Of a stretch of 7,923 nt of DNA, positions 1-5,663 are shown piece after piece. This stretch comes from an uncultured Eubacterium sp. Its GTDB lineage: Bacteria; Bacillota; Clostridia; Lachnospirales; Lachnospiraceae. Location: the NCBI GenBank assembly GCA_900551945.1, contig URYE01000094.1:1-7923 (forward strand), given 5' to 3'. The notes under the pieces are model-generated. The model had not been told where the DNA came from, ran no database searches, and worked only from the letters and a program-made list of their open reading frames with translations. Each line of letters starts with the position of its first letter. Positions within the stretch are counted from its first letter, which is position 1. A program made the position numbers and the translations under genes.

Positions 1-28
1 TGATATTATCAACAATTAGGTCTTTAAT

Positions 29-66
29 TTCTAATAGATTTCTTTACCCCTAAGTAAAGTTTAGAA
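29..66 (+). repeat. Upstream imperfect hairpin, possible terminator of a preceding gene
   Basis: TTCTAA at 29-34 pairs with TTAGAA at 61-66, and CTTTAC at 42-47 pairs with GTAAAG at 54-59 around a 6-nt loop. The two stems are separated by a lopsided bulge (7 nt against 1 nt). AGGT at 18-21 could extend the outer stem against ACCT at 66-69 after a further bulge. A short T-rich stretch follows at about 71-75, so this could be a weak intrinsic terminator of a gene ending left of the window. It lies well upstream of the metY promoter, so it is not part of the metY leader. The stems are short and AT-rich, and function is uncertain. Confidence 0.25.
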
Positions 67-138
67 CCTATTTTTATGCTAATATTGTATTTTTTAAAGA
101 AATCCCACTAAAATAGTATAAATTGTATGAATTAGTAG

Positions 139-166
139 TTGACAATCTCGAAAAATAATGTATTAT
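139..166 (+). promoter_or_regulatory. Sigma-A-type promoter of the sulfur operon (upstream of metY)
   Basis: A perfect -35 hexamer TTGACA (139-144) is followed after 16 bp by TATTAT (161-166), which matches the -10 consensus at five of six positions. Initiation is expected near 173, giving a leader of about 40 nt. Downstream, at about 183-194, ATAGGAATAATT vaguely recalls the GGAAT-containing operators of Rrf2-family cysteine regulators such as CymR. That resemblance is only suggestive. No S-box, T-box or other long riboswitch would fit in so short a leader. Confidence 0.6.
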
Positions 167-212
167 TATATCATACTATTTAGATAGGAATAATTAAGAA
201 AAGGGGACACAT

Positions 213-1451
213 ATGAAATTCAATACAGCATTATTGCATGGAGATTTTAGAGGTGATAAAGTAACTGGTTCTACATTAACACCTATATATCAGTCAAGTG
301 CATTTGAACATAAAACAGCAGAAGAACTTGAAAAGATATTTCATAATCAGGCTCCAGGATATTCATATACAAGAATAGCTAATCCGACAATAGACGCATT
401 TGAAAAGAGAATGACAGCTTTGGAGGGCGGAGTAGCAAGTGTTGCTTGTGCTTCTGGAATGGCAGCTCTTTATAATGCTTTTTGTAATATATTAAGAGCA
501 GGCGATGAGATTGTATCAAGTGCTAGTCTTTATGGTGGAAGCATAGACCTGTTTAGAGATTTAGAAAGCTTTGGAATTACAACACGTTACGTTGAAAATA
601 ACAATTGGGAACAATTTCAAGAAGCAACTAACGAACATACAAGATTGTATTTTGCTGAAACAATAGGTAATCCAAGACTTGATGTTACAGATATTAAGAC
701 ACTTTCAGAGCTTGCACACAAGAATGGTGTACCACTTATTATTGATAATACAGTAGCTACAGCTTATCTTGTAAAGCCACTTAGTTTAGGCGCTGACGTT
801 GTAGTTAATTCAACATCTAAATATATTAATGCAAATAGTAGTGCAATATCTGGTGTTATAACAGATGGTGGAAAGTTTAAGTGGGATATTGAAAAGTATC
901 CGAGCATGAAAGACTTTAAGAAGTTTGGCCCATTTGCTTATACAGCTAAGTTAAGAAATGGACTTTTTAGAAATACAGGTGCTTGTCTTTCGCCACAAAA
1001 TGCTTTCTATAATAGCATTGGTATGGAAACACTCGGTCTTAGAATGGAACGCATTTGTAGCAATGCAAGAAAACTTGCTGAGTTTTTCAATTCAGAATAC
1101 AGTGATATAACAGTTAATTATCCGGGACTTGAAAATAGCAAGTGGCATGATATATCAAAGGAACAGTTTGGAGAAAACGCAGGTGGAATTATTACAATAA
1201 GAACTGGAAGCAAAGAAAAAGCATTTGGAATAATTAATGCACTTAAACTCCCACTTATAGTATCTAATATAGGTGATACTAAGACACTTGTTATCCATCC
1301 AGAATCTACACTTAACGTACATAGTACAGAAGAAGAAAAAAAGACTGCTGGTGTATTTGATGATTTAATAAGAATTAGTGTGGGAATTGAAGATATAGAA
1401 GACCTTATCGAAGATTTCAGACAGGCAATTAATTCTGTTGAAAATATGTAA
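213..1451 (+). CDS. metY: O-acetylhomoserine sulfhydrylase (PLP-dependent, MetY)
   Basis: This 412-residue protein belongs to the Cys/Met-metabolism PLP family (fold type I). It would replace the acetyl group of O-acetylhomoserine with sulfur to give homocysteine. Visible landmarks are YSYTRIANPT (51-60), the phosphate-site SGM (82-84), the cofactor-stacking tyrosine in SLYGG (105-109), the pyridine-contacting aspartate in IIDNT (176-180), the Schiff-base lysine K203 in NSTSKYI, and a C-terminal IRISVG arginine (387). The length is close to the usual 420-430. The segment after the lysine reads INANSSAISG, where MetY proteins usually have a Gly-rich IGGHGTSIGG. The start at 213 has AAGGGG 6 nt upstream. 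As first gene of a cluster with a ThiS-like carrier, an E1-like enzyme and a JAMM protease, it may use a protein thiocarboxylate rather than free sulfide, as MetY of Wolinella does. Cystathionine gamma-synthase/lyase is the alternative, but the length and the SLYGGSIDLF region favour MetY. Confidence 0.9.
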   Translation: MKFNTALLHGDFRGDKVTGSTLTPIYQSSAFEHKTAEELEKIFHNQAPGYSYTRIANPTIDAFEKRMTALEGGVASVACASGMAALYNAFCNILRAGDEIVSSASLYGGSIDLFRDLESFGITTRYVENNNWEQFQEATNEHTRLYFAETIGNPRLDVTDIKTLSELAHKNGVPLIIDNTVATAYLVKPLSLGADVVVNSTSKYINANSSAISGVITDGGKFKWDIEKYPSMKDFKKFGPFAYTAKLRNGLFRNTGACLSPQNAFYNSIGMETLGLRMERICSNARKLAEFFNSEYSDITVNYPGLENSKWHDISKEQFGENAGGIITIRTGSKEKAFGIINALKLPLIVSNIGDTKTLVIHPESTLNVHSTEEEKKTAGVFDDLIRISVGIEDIEDLIEDFRQAINSVENM

Positions 1452-1468
1452 TTCGTAATTAGAAAATA

Positions 1469-1498
1469 TTGATATATATACATTACTTATTATATAAT
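1469..1498 (+). promoter_or_regulatory. Internal promoter between metY and the sulfite reductase-like gene
   Basis: TTGATA (1469-1474, five of six -35 matches) and a perfect TATAAT (1493-1498) are separated by 18 bp inside the 97-bp gap. Initiation near 1505 would give a 44-nt leader ahead of the ATG at 1549. It would let the downstream genes be expressed independently of metY. The surroundings are very AT-rich, so hexamer-like strings arise easily, but the pair and spacing are good. Confidence 0.5.
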
Positions 1499-1548
1499 AT
1501 CGACGATAATATTAAGTTTTAATACATAAAGCAGAAAAGAGGTAAAAT

Positions 1549-2415
1549 ATGGCGAAAATTGATTACGCATCATTAAAAAAAGGTGGTTTTATGAGACAGA
1601 AGCAAAAAGGTTTCTTCTCATTAAGAGTTCAAGTTGTAGGTGGTAATCTTACAGCAGAAAACATTAAAGCTATCGCAGAAGTATCTGAAAAGTACGGTAA
1701 AGGTTATGTACATATGACATCAAGACAAGGTATTGAAATACCATTTATTAACTTTGAAGATATTGAACAAGTAAGAGCCGAACTTGCAGATGGTGGTGTA
1801 AAGCCGGGGGTATGTGGTCCAAGAGTAAGAACTGTAACAGCTTGTCAGGGTAATGCAGTCTGTCCTAGTGGCTGTATTGACTCTTATGATATCGCACAAA
1901 AGCTTGATAGTCATTATTTTGGTAGAGAACTTCCACATAAGTTTAAGTTCGGTGTTACAGGTTGTCAGAATAACTGTCTTAAGGCAGAAGAAAATGATAT
2001 CGGCGTTAAGGGCGGTATGAAGGTTAATTGGGTACAGGATAAATGTATCAACTGTGGAGTATGTGAAAAGGCTTGTCGTGAGGGTGCAATTAAGTGTACA
2101 GGAACAGAAGTTATAGTTGACCAGTCAAAATGTACATACTGCGGAAGATGTGCAAAGGCTTGTCCAACAGAAGCATGGGATACAAAGAGTGGTTTCATAG
2201 TTTCATTTGGTGGATTATTTGGTAATCACATATATAAGGGTGAAAATCTTTTGCCATTAATTGAAGACGAAGAAACATTATTTAGAGTTACAGATGCAGC
2301 AATTGACTTCTTTGAAGAAAATGCTAATCCGGGTGAAAGATTTAGACTTTTACTTCAAAGAGTTGGAGAAGACGAATTCAGAGAGAAAATTCAAAAAGCT
2401 TACGAAGGTAAGTAA
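1549..2415 (+). CDS. Siroheme/[4Fe-4S] sulfite reductase-like protein with 2x[4Fe-4S] ferredoxin domain
   Basis: This 288-residue protein has the single-repeat layout of AsrC and small clostridial or archaeal sulfite reductases. The N-terminal half-domain (about 1-90) includes HMTSRQG (55-61), with a likely substrate or siroheme-contacting arginine. The siroheme/[4Fe-4S] ligands are C99-x5-C105 and C139-x3-C143. A ferredoxin insert has two clusters: C166, C169, C172, C176 and C195, C198, C201, C205. It most likely reduces sulfite to sulfide in the cytoplasm with electrons from ferredoxin-like donors. No AsrA or AsrB partner lies beside it, so the electron donor is not evident. The SD AAGAGGT lies 5 nt before the ATG. 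Its place in the cluster suggests it supplies sulfide to the carrier protein, as Sir does in Wolinella. Nitrite reduction cannot be excluded from sequence, but the sulfur context argues against it. Confidence 0.82.
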   Translation: MAKIDYASLKKGGFMRQKQKGFFSLRVQVVGGNLTAENIKAIAEVSEKYGKGYVHMTSRQGIEIPFINFEDIEQVRAELADGGVKPGVCGPRVRTVTACQGNAVCPSGCIDSYDIAQKLDSHYFGRELPHKFKFGVTGCQNNCLKAEENDIGVKGGMKVNWVQDKCINCGVCEKACREGAIKCTGTEVIVDQSKCTYCGRCAKACPTEAWDTKSGFIVSFGGLFGNHIYKGENLLPLIEDEETLFRVTDAAIDFFEENANPGERFRLLLQRVGEDEFREKIQKAYEGK

Positions 2416-2433
2416 TTAGAATGGAGAATAAAG

Positions 2434-2685
2434 ATGGAGATAGAAGGAATTAAGATTGATGACCAAGTAGATATTACTGATAAGGTATGCCCACTTACAT
2501 TTGTTAAAGCAAAGGTTGCATTAGACGAACTTGAAGATGGTGAGGTTATTGCTATTAGAATGAACGATGGTGAGCCAGTTCAGAATGTACCAAGAAGTAT
2601 CAAAGAAGAAGGTCATCAGATATTAAAGCTTGTTAATAACGAAGATGGTACATATAGCCTTATCGTTAAAAAAGTTGAAGATTAA
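2434..2685 (+). CDS. TusA-family sulfurtransferase / sulfur relay protein
   Basis: This small acidic protein of 83 residues has the TusA/SirA/YeeD two-layer fold signature. A beta strand leads into DITDKVCPLTFVKAK, which contains the single conserved cysteine C19. TusA proteins usually read CPxP at this site; here it is CPLT. A second recognisable block is DGEPVQNVPRS (about 45-55). TusA proteins carry sulfur as a persulfide on this cysteine. The SD GGAG (2423-2426) is 7 nt upstream, and the gap to the sulfite reductase-like gene is only 18 nt, so the two are very probably co-transcribed. Position suggests it passes sulfur between the reductase and the ThiS-like carrier, or delivers persulfide sulfur from another source; this is inference. 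It lacks the membrane segments and rhodanese domains found in some relatives. Confidence 0.8.
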   Translation: MEIEGIKIDDQVDITDKVCPLTFVKAKVALDELEDGEVIAIRMNDGEPVQNVPRSIKEEGHQILKLVNNEDGTYSLIVKKVED

Positions 2686-2723
2686 TTAAATTGATTATAG
2701 AAATACGATGAAAGGAGAAAGAC

Positions 2724-3047
2724 ATGGCAGCAAGAGTAGGTAAAGATGATTTTAAGGAAAAAGTATTAGATAGTACACTTCCGGTACTTATCGACTTTTA
2801 TTCAGACAGTTGTGTTCCATGTAAGAGAATGACTCCTGTTATAGGCGATATTGAAGACGACAACGAAGGAAAGCTTGCAGTCTACAAGGTAAATATTAAC
2901 TTTGACGCAGATATCGCAGAGCAATATGAAGTGCAGTCAGTTCCAACACTTGTATTATTTAACAAGGGAAATGAAGTTGCAAGACAGACGGGTGCAGTTA
3001 GAAAAGATGCACTTAGTCAGTGGCTTGAAGAAAATTTATCAAAATAA
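2724..3047 (+). CDS. Thioredoxin-family protein with CVPC active site
   Basis: A single-domain thioredoxin of normal length (107 residues), without a signal peptide, so cytoplasmic. The redox motif is C30-V-P-C33 in place of the usual CGPC, and the tryptophan that normally precedes it is serine (YSDSCVPCK). The cis-proline loop SVPT (72-75, P74) and a helical C-terminus (SQWLEENL) are intact. It should perform dithiol-disulfide exchange, with a thioredoxin reductase encoded in the same cluster as likely electron source. The altered active site may tune its redox potential or partner choice, perhaps towards reducing the persulfide or disulfide forms of the TusA-like protein or other pathway proteins. 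That role is inferred from context only. SD AGGAG (2713-2717) lies 6 nt before the ATG. Confidence 0.85.
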   Translation: MAARVGKDDFKEKVLDSTLPVLIDFYSDSCVPCKRMTPVIGDIEDDNEGKLAVYKVNINFDADIAEQYEVQSVPTLVLFNKGNEVARQTGAVRKDALSQWLEENLSK

Positions 3048-3121
3048 TATTTTGTAAATTCATTTAGATATTTATATCTTTAATAAAAAAGTTGAATTAA
3101 AACGACAGAAAGAGGAGAAAT

Positions 3122-3340
3122 ATGCAGATTATAGTATCAGGAACAAAAAAAGAAGTTAAAGATGGTTTAACATTACCAGAACTTATCGAACTTGAAAATG
3201 TTGAAACACCAGAATATGTAACAGTTTCAATTAATGAAGAATTTATCGACAGTGATAAGAAAGCAACAACAGTATTAAAGGAAGGCGATAATGTAGAGTT
3301 CCTTTACTTCATGGGAGGTGGAAGCTATGGCATTAACTGA
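3122..3340 (+). CDS. ThiS/HcyS-like sulfur carrier protein with C-terminal tail
   Basis: A 72-residue beta-grasp (ubiquitin-like) protein of the ThiS/MoaD family. The recognisable end is VEFLYFMGGG, but unlike ThiS the chain continues with SYGIN after the glycines (G65-G67). Carriers of this family are activated on the terminal glycine carboxylate and become thiocarboxylates, so this one should need trimming first. The JAMM protease in the same cluster is the obvious candidate. HcyS of Wolinella, made as a precursor with one extra alanine, is the closest known parallel. The SD GAGGAG is 4 nt before the ATG. The final 14 nt overlap the next gene, and the glycine codons supply that gene's SD. 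A thiamin-pathway ThiS is the alternative, but no other thiamin gene is nearby and the neighbours are all for sulfur amino acids. Confidence 0.85.
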   Translation: MQIIVSGTKKEVKDGLTLPELIELENVETPEYVTVSINEEFIDSDKKATTVLKEGDNVEFLYFMGGGSYGIN

Positions 3341-4136
3341 TGAACAAATTGAAAGATATTCAAGACATATTATTTTAAAAGAAGTTGGCGCAAAAGGTCA
3401 AAGAAAGCTTCTTAATGCAAAAGTATTAATCGTAGGTGCAGGTGGTCTTGGTGCTCCTGCAGCTATGTACCTTGCTGCCGCTGGTGTAGGTACAATTGGA
3501 ATAGTTGACGCAGATGATGTTGATTTAAGTAATCTTCAAAGACAGATTATTCATCAGACAGCAGATATTGGTAAGGCTAAAGTTAAGTCAGCTAAAGAAA
3601 CAATTAATGCAATGAACCCAGATGTTGTTGTTAATACATATAGAGAATTCCTTACAAGTGAAAATATAATGGATATCATTAAGGATTATGATTTCATTAT
3701 TGATGGAACTGATAATTTCCCTGCTAAGTTCCTTATTAACGACGCTTGTGTAATGGCTAAGAAGCCATTTTCACACGCAGGTATTATAAGATTTAAGGGT
3801 CAGCTTATGACTTATGTTCCAGGAGAAGGACCATGTTACAGATGTGTATTTAAGAATCCACCACCAAAGGATGCAGTACCTACATGCAAGCAGGCTGGTG
3901 TTATCGGTGCTATGGGAGGTGTTATTGGAAGCCTTCAAGCAATGGAAGCTATTAAGTACATTACAGGTGTAGGTAAACTTTTAACTGGTTATCTTTTAAC
4001 TTATGATGCAATCAATCAGGAATTTCATAAAATTAAGCTTCCATCAGACACAGATGGTTGTGCGGTATGCGGAAGTCATCCAACAATTACTGAACTTATT
4101 GATTATGAACAGGTTGAATGTACAGACCACATTTAA
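3327..4136 (+). CDS. ThiF/MoeB/HesA-family E1-like adenylyltransferase (HcyF-like)
   Basis: This 269-residue E1-like enzyme would adenylate the C-terminal glycine of the ThiS-like carrier using ATP, preparing it for thiocarboxylation. Visible features are the nucleotide loop GAGGLG (37-42), an acidic strand end IVDADDVD (59-66), the arginine in NLQRQ (69-73), a zinc site formed by C170/C173 (CYRC) and C245/C248 (CAVC), and the conserved cysteine C187 in PTCKQAGV. There is no C-terminal rhodanese domain, so sulfur must come from outside, consistent with free sulfide from the reductase. I chose ATG 3327, which has GGGAGG (3313-3318) 8 nt upstream. A GTG at 3318, three codons earlier, is in frame but would lie within that SD. 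The start lies inside the carrier gene, so the pair should be translationally coupled. MoeB or ThiF proper cannot be separated by sequence alone. Confidence 0.87.
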   Translation: MALTDEQIERYSRHIILKEVGAKGQRKLLNAKVLIVGAGGLGAPAAMYLAAAGVGTIGIVDADDVDLSNLQRQIIHQTADIGKAKVKSAKETINAMNPDVVVNTYREFLTSENIMDIIKDYDFIIDGTDNFPAKFLINDACVMAKKPFSHAGIIRFKGQLMTYVPGEGPCYRCVFKNPPPKDAVPTCKQAGVIGAMGGVIGSLQAMEAIKYITGVGKLLTGYLLTYDAINQEFHKIKLPSDTDGCAVCGSHPTITELIDYEQVECTDHI

Positions 4137-4151
4137 TATATAAAGTTAGAC

Positions 4152-4300
4152 ATTATAAAGCTTAAGTATTTACACATATTTACCTCCTCAAATTATTATT
4201 TAAGTTTTATAAAATCTATAATATTGCCAATCATTTTACTACTCTAAAAGTGTAAGGTGATTGGCAGACTATTAACTGGTCAAATTAAAGCTTTGATAAT
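4152..4300 (+). repeat. Structured intergenic region with strong hairpin
   Basis: The core is a 15-bp stem, TGCCAATCATTTTAC (4225-4239) with GTAAGGTGATTGGCA (4252-4266), including two G-U pairs and a 12-nt loop. An outer stem pairs 4152-4163 (ATTATAAAGCTT) with 4288-4300 around one bulged base. No T-tract follows the core hairpin, so it is not a standard intrinsic terminator. It could protect or process the mRNA, or act as an attenuator between the carrier/E1 genes and the protease/trxB/cysK genes. ACCTCCTC at 4182-4189 also lies within the outer stem. Function is unknown. Confidence 0.5.
4272..4300 (+). promoter_or_regulatory. Weak promoter candidate ahead of the JAMM protease gene
   Basis: TTAACT (4272-4277, four of six -35 matches) is followed after 17 bp by GATAAT (4295-4300, five of six -10 matches). 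It would give a short leader before the ATG at 4336. It would explain the 199-bp gap in an otherwise tightly packed cluster, but the match is modest and overlaps the outer stem of the intergenic structure. Confidence 0.28.
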
Positions 4301-4335
4301 AAAGAATATTAATAATTGAAAGGAAATAATGCTGT

Positions 4336-4746
4336 ATGATTTCAATGAATAAATCTGATTATGAACTTATACTTGAACATGCTAAGTCAGTTGTTCCAGA
4401 AGAAGCATGTGGACTTATTGCTGGTAGTATTGAAGATGGCAATAAAATTATAAAAAAAGTTTATATTTTAACAAACATCGACCATTCAAACGAACATTTT
4501 ACACTTGACCCTAAAGAACAATTAGCAGCAGTTAAAGATATGAGAGCTAATGGACTTACTCCACTTGGAAATTGGCATTCTCACCCAGAGTCACCATCAA
4601 GACCATCAGAAGAAGATAAACGTTTAGCTTACGACAGCAAAGCTAGTTATATGATACTTTCATTAATGGAAGAAGATAAGCCAGTGCTTAATTCTTTCCA
4701 TATTGAAGGCGATGTTTCAACAAAGGAAGAACTTGTTATATGTTAG
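4336..4746 (+). CDS. JAMM (Mov34/MPN+) zinc metalloprotease, Mec/HcyD-like
   Basis: This 136-residue single-domain protein has a complete JAMM signature: the catalytic glutamate in PEEACGL (E23), then H81-S-H83, S91 and D94 spaced as HxH-x7-S-x2-D. Prokaryotic members that sit with ThiS-like carriers cut peptide bonds next to the carrier's terminal glycine. Mec of Mycobacterium releases cysteine from CysO, and HcyD of Wolinella both trims the HcyS precursor and releases homocysteine. Both jobs are plausible here because the carrier has a tail after its glycines. AAGGAA lies about 11 nt before ATG 4336, rather far but usable; the next in-frame ATG (4345) is farther still. The last 7 nt overlap the thioredoxin reductase gene, so the two are probably translationally coupled. 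Confidence 0.88.
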   Translation: MISMNKSDYELILEHAKSVVPEEACGLIAGSIEDGNKIIKKVYILTNIDHSNEHFTLDPKEQLAAVKDMRANGLTPLGNWHSHPESPSRPSEEDKRLAYDSKASYMILSLMEEDKPVLNSFHIEGDVSTKEELVIC

Positions 4747-5630
4747 ATGTTGTAATTATAGGAAGTGGCCCTGCAGGACTTACTTCTGCTATCTATGCAA
4801 AAAGAGCTGAGCTTTCAGTTGTTGTTATAGAAAAAGAGTATCTTGGTACAGGTCAGATAGCTGAGAGCAGTCTAGTTGACAATTATCCAGGAATTCCGGA
4901 GACAGATGGTTACAGTCTTGGCGAAGCATTTAGAGAACACGCAGAGCGACTTGGCACAGAATTTATTGAAGCTGAAGTTACTTCTATAGAAAAAAAAGAC
5001 AATATATTTATTTGTAAATGTGATAACGGTGATACCATTGAAGCTGAAAGTGTTATATTTGCAACAGGTTGTCATCATAGAAATCTTGGAATAGAAGACG
5101 AAGCTAAATACACAGGAAAAGGCATATCTTATTGTGCAGTATGTGATGGTGCATTTTATAAGGATAAGACGGCCACAGTAATTGGCGGTGGTGATACAGC
5201 CTTAGATGACGCTTTATATCTTTCTGATATATGTAGTAGAGTCAATCTTATTCATAGGAGAGATGAATTTAGAGGTTCAAAGTTGACTCTTGAACGTTTA
5301 AAATCAAAAGAAAATGTTAATATTATAACTAAAGCTAATGTTAAAAATATAACAGGTGAGAAGAAAATAGAAAGTATTGTGCTTGATACAGGAGAAATAG
5401 TTAATACGGATGGATTGTTTGTAGCAGTTGGAATGGTGCCACAGACAGAACTTTTAAAAGATTTTGATGTATTAGATAACAATGGATATGTAAAAGCACA
5501 AGAAGATTGCCGTACATCATGCGATGGCTTGTATGTGGCAGGCGATATAAGAACAAAGAAATTAAGACAAGTAATTACAGCGGCAGCAGATGGTGCTAAT
5601 GCTGTTCAATCAATAATAAGTCTGCGATAA
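4740..5630 (+). CDS. trxB: Thioredoxin reductase (FAD/NAD(P)-dependent)
   Basis: This 296-residue flavoprotein has the full low-molecular-weight thioredoxin reductase layout: FAD loop GSGPAG (8-13), ATG (108-110), redox pair C132-A-V-C135, nucleotide-binding GGGDTA (149-154), the NADPH-favouring HRRDEFR (172-178), and the C-terminal FAD motif YVAGDIR. The length is slightly below the usual 305-315. It would move electrons from NADPH to the CVPC thioredoxin encoded upstream. Its ATG lies inside the end of the protease gene (7-nt overlap). AAAGGAAG lies about 11 nt upstream, so coupling is likely. A CxxC ferredoxin-NADP reductase relative is less likely because CAVC and the HRR motif are both present. 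Confidence 0.92.
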   Translation: MLDVVIIGSGPAGLTSAIYAKRAELSVVVIEKEYLGTGQIAESSLVDNYPGIPETDGYSLGEAFREHAERLGTEFIEAEVTSIEKKDNIFICKCDNGDTIEAESVIFATGCHHRNLGIEDEAKYTGKGISYCAVCDGAFYKDKTATVIGGGDTALDDALYLSDICSRVNLIHRRDEFRGSKLTLERLKSKENVNIITKANVKNITGEKKIESIVLDTGEIVNTDGLFVAVGMVPQTELLKDFDVLDNNGYVKAQEDCRTSCDGLYVAGDIRTKKLRQVITAAADGANAVQSIISLR

Positions 5631-5663
5631 TAATGCGTTTAAAGCGCAGGAATGGAGAAATAT

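Noticed and set aside
183..194. Possible CymR-like operator just after the first promoter
   Set aside because: Only a GGAAT half-site resembles known sites, and no matching copy occurs at the other promoters in the window.
1118..1483. 121-codon open frame on the - strand across the 3' end of metY
   Set aside because: It is antisense to a clear gene, has low-complexity Ser/Ile-rich content and no recognisable domain; a shadow of metY.
3066..3079. AGATAT/ATATCT palindrome between the thioredoxin and carrier genes
   Set aside because: Only 6 bp of AT-rich stem with a 2-nt loop and no T-tract; too weak to call a terminator or operator.
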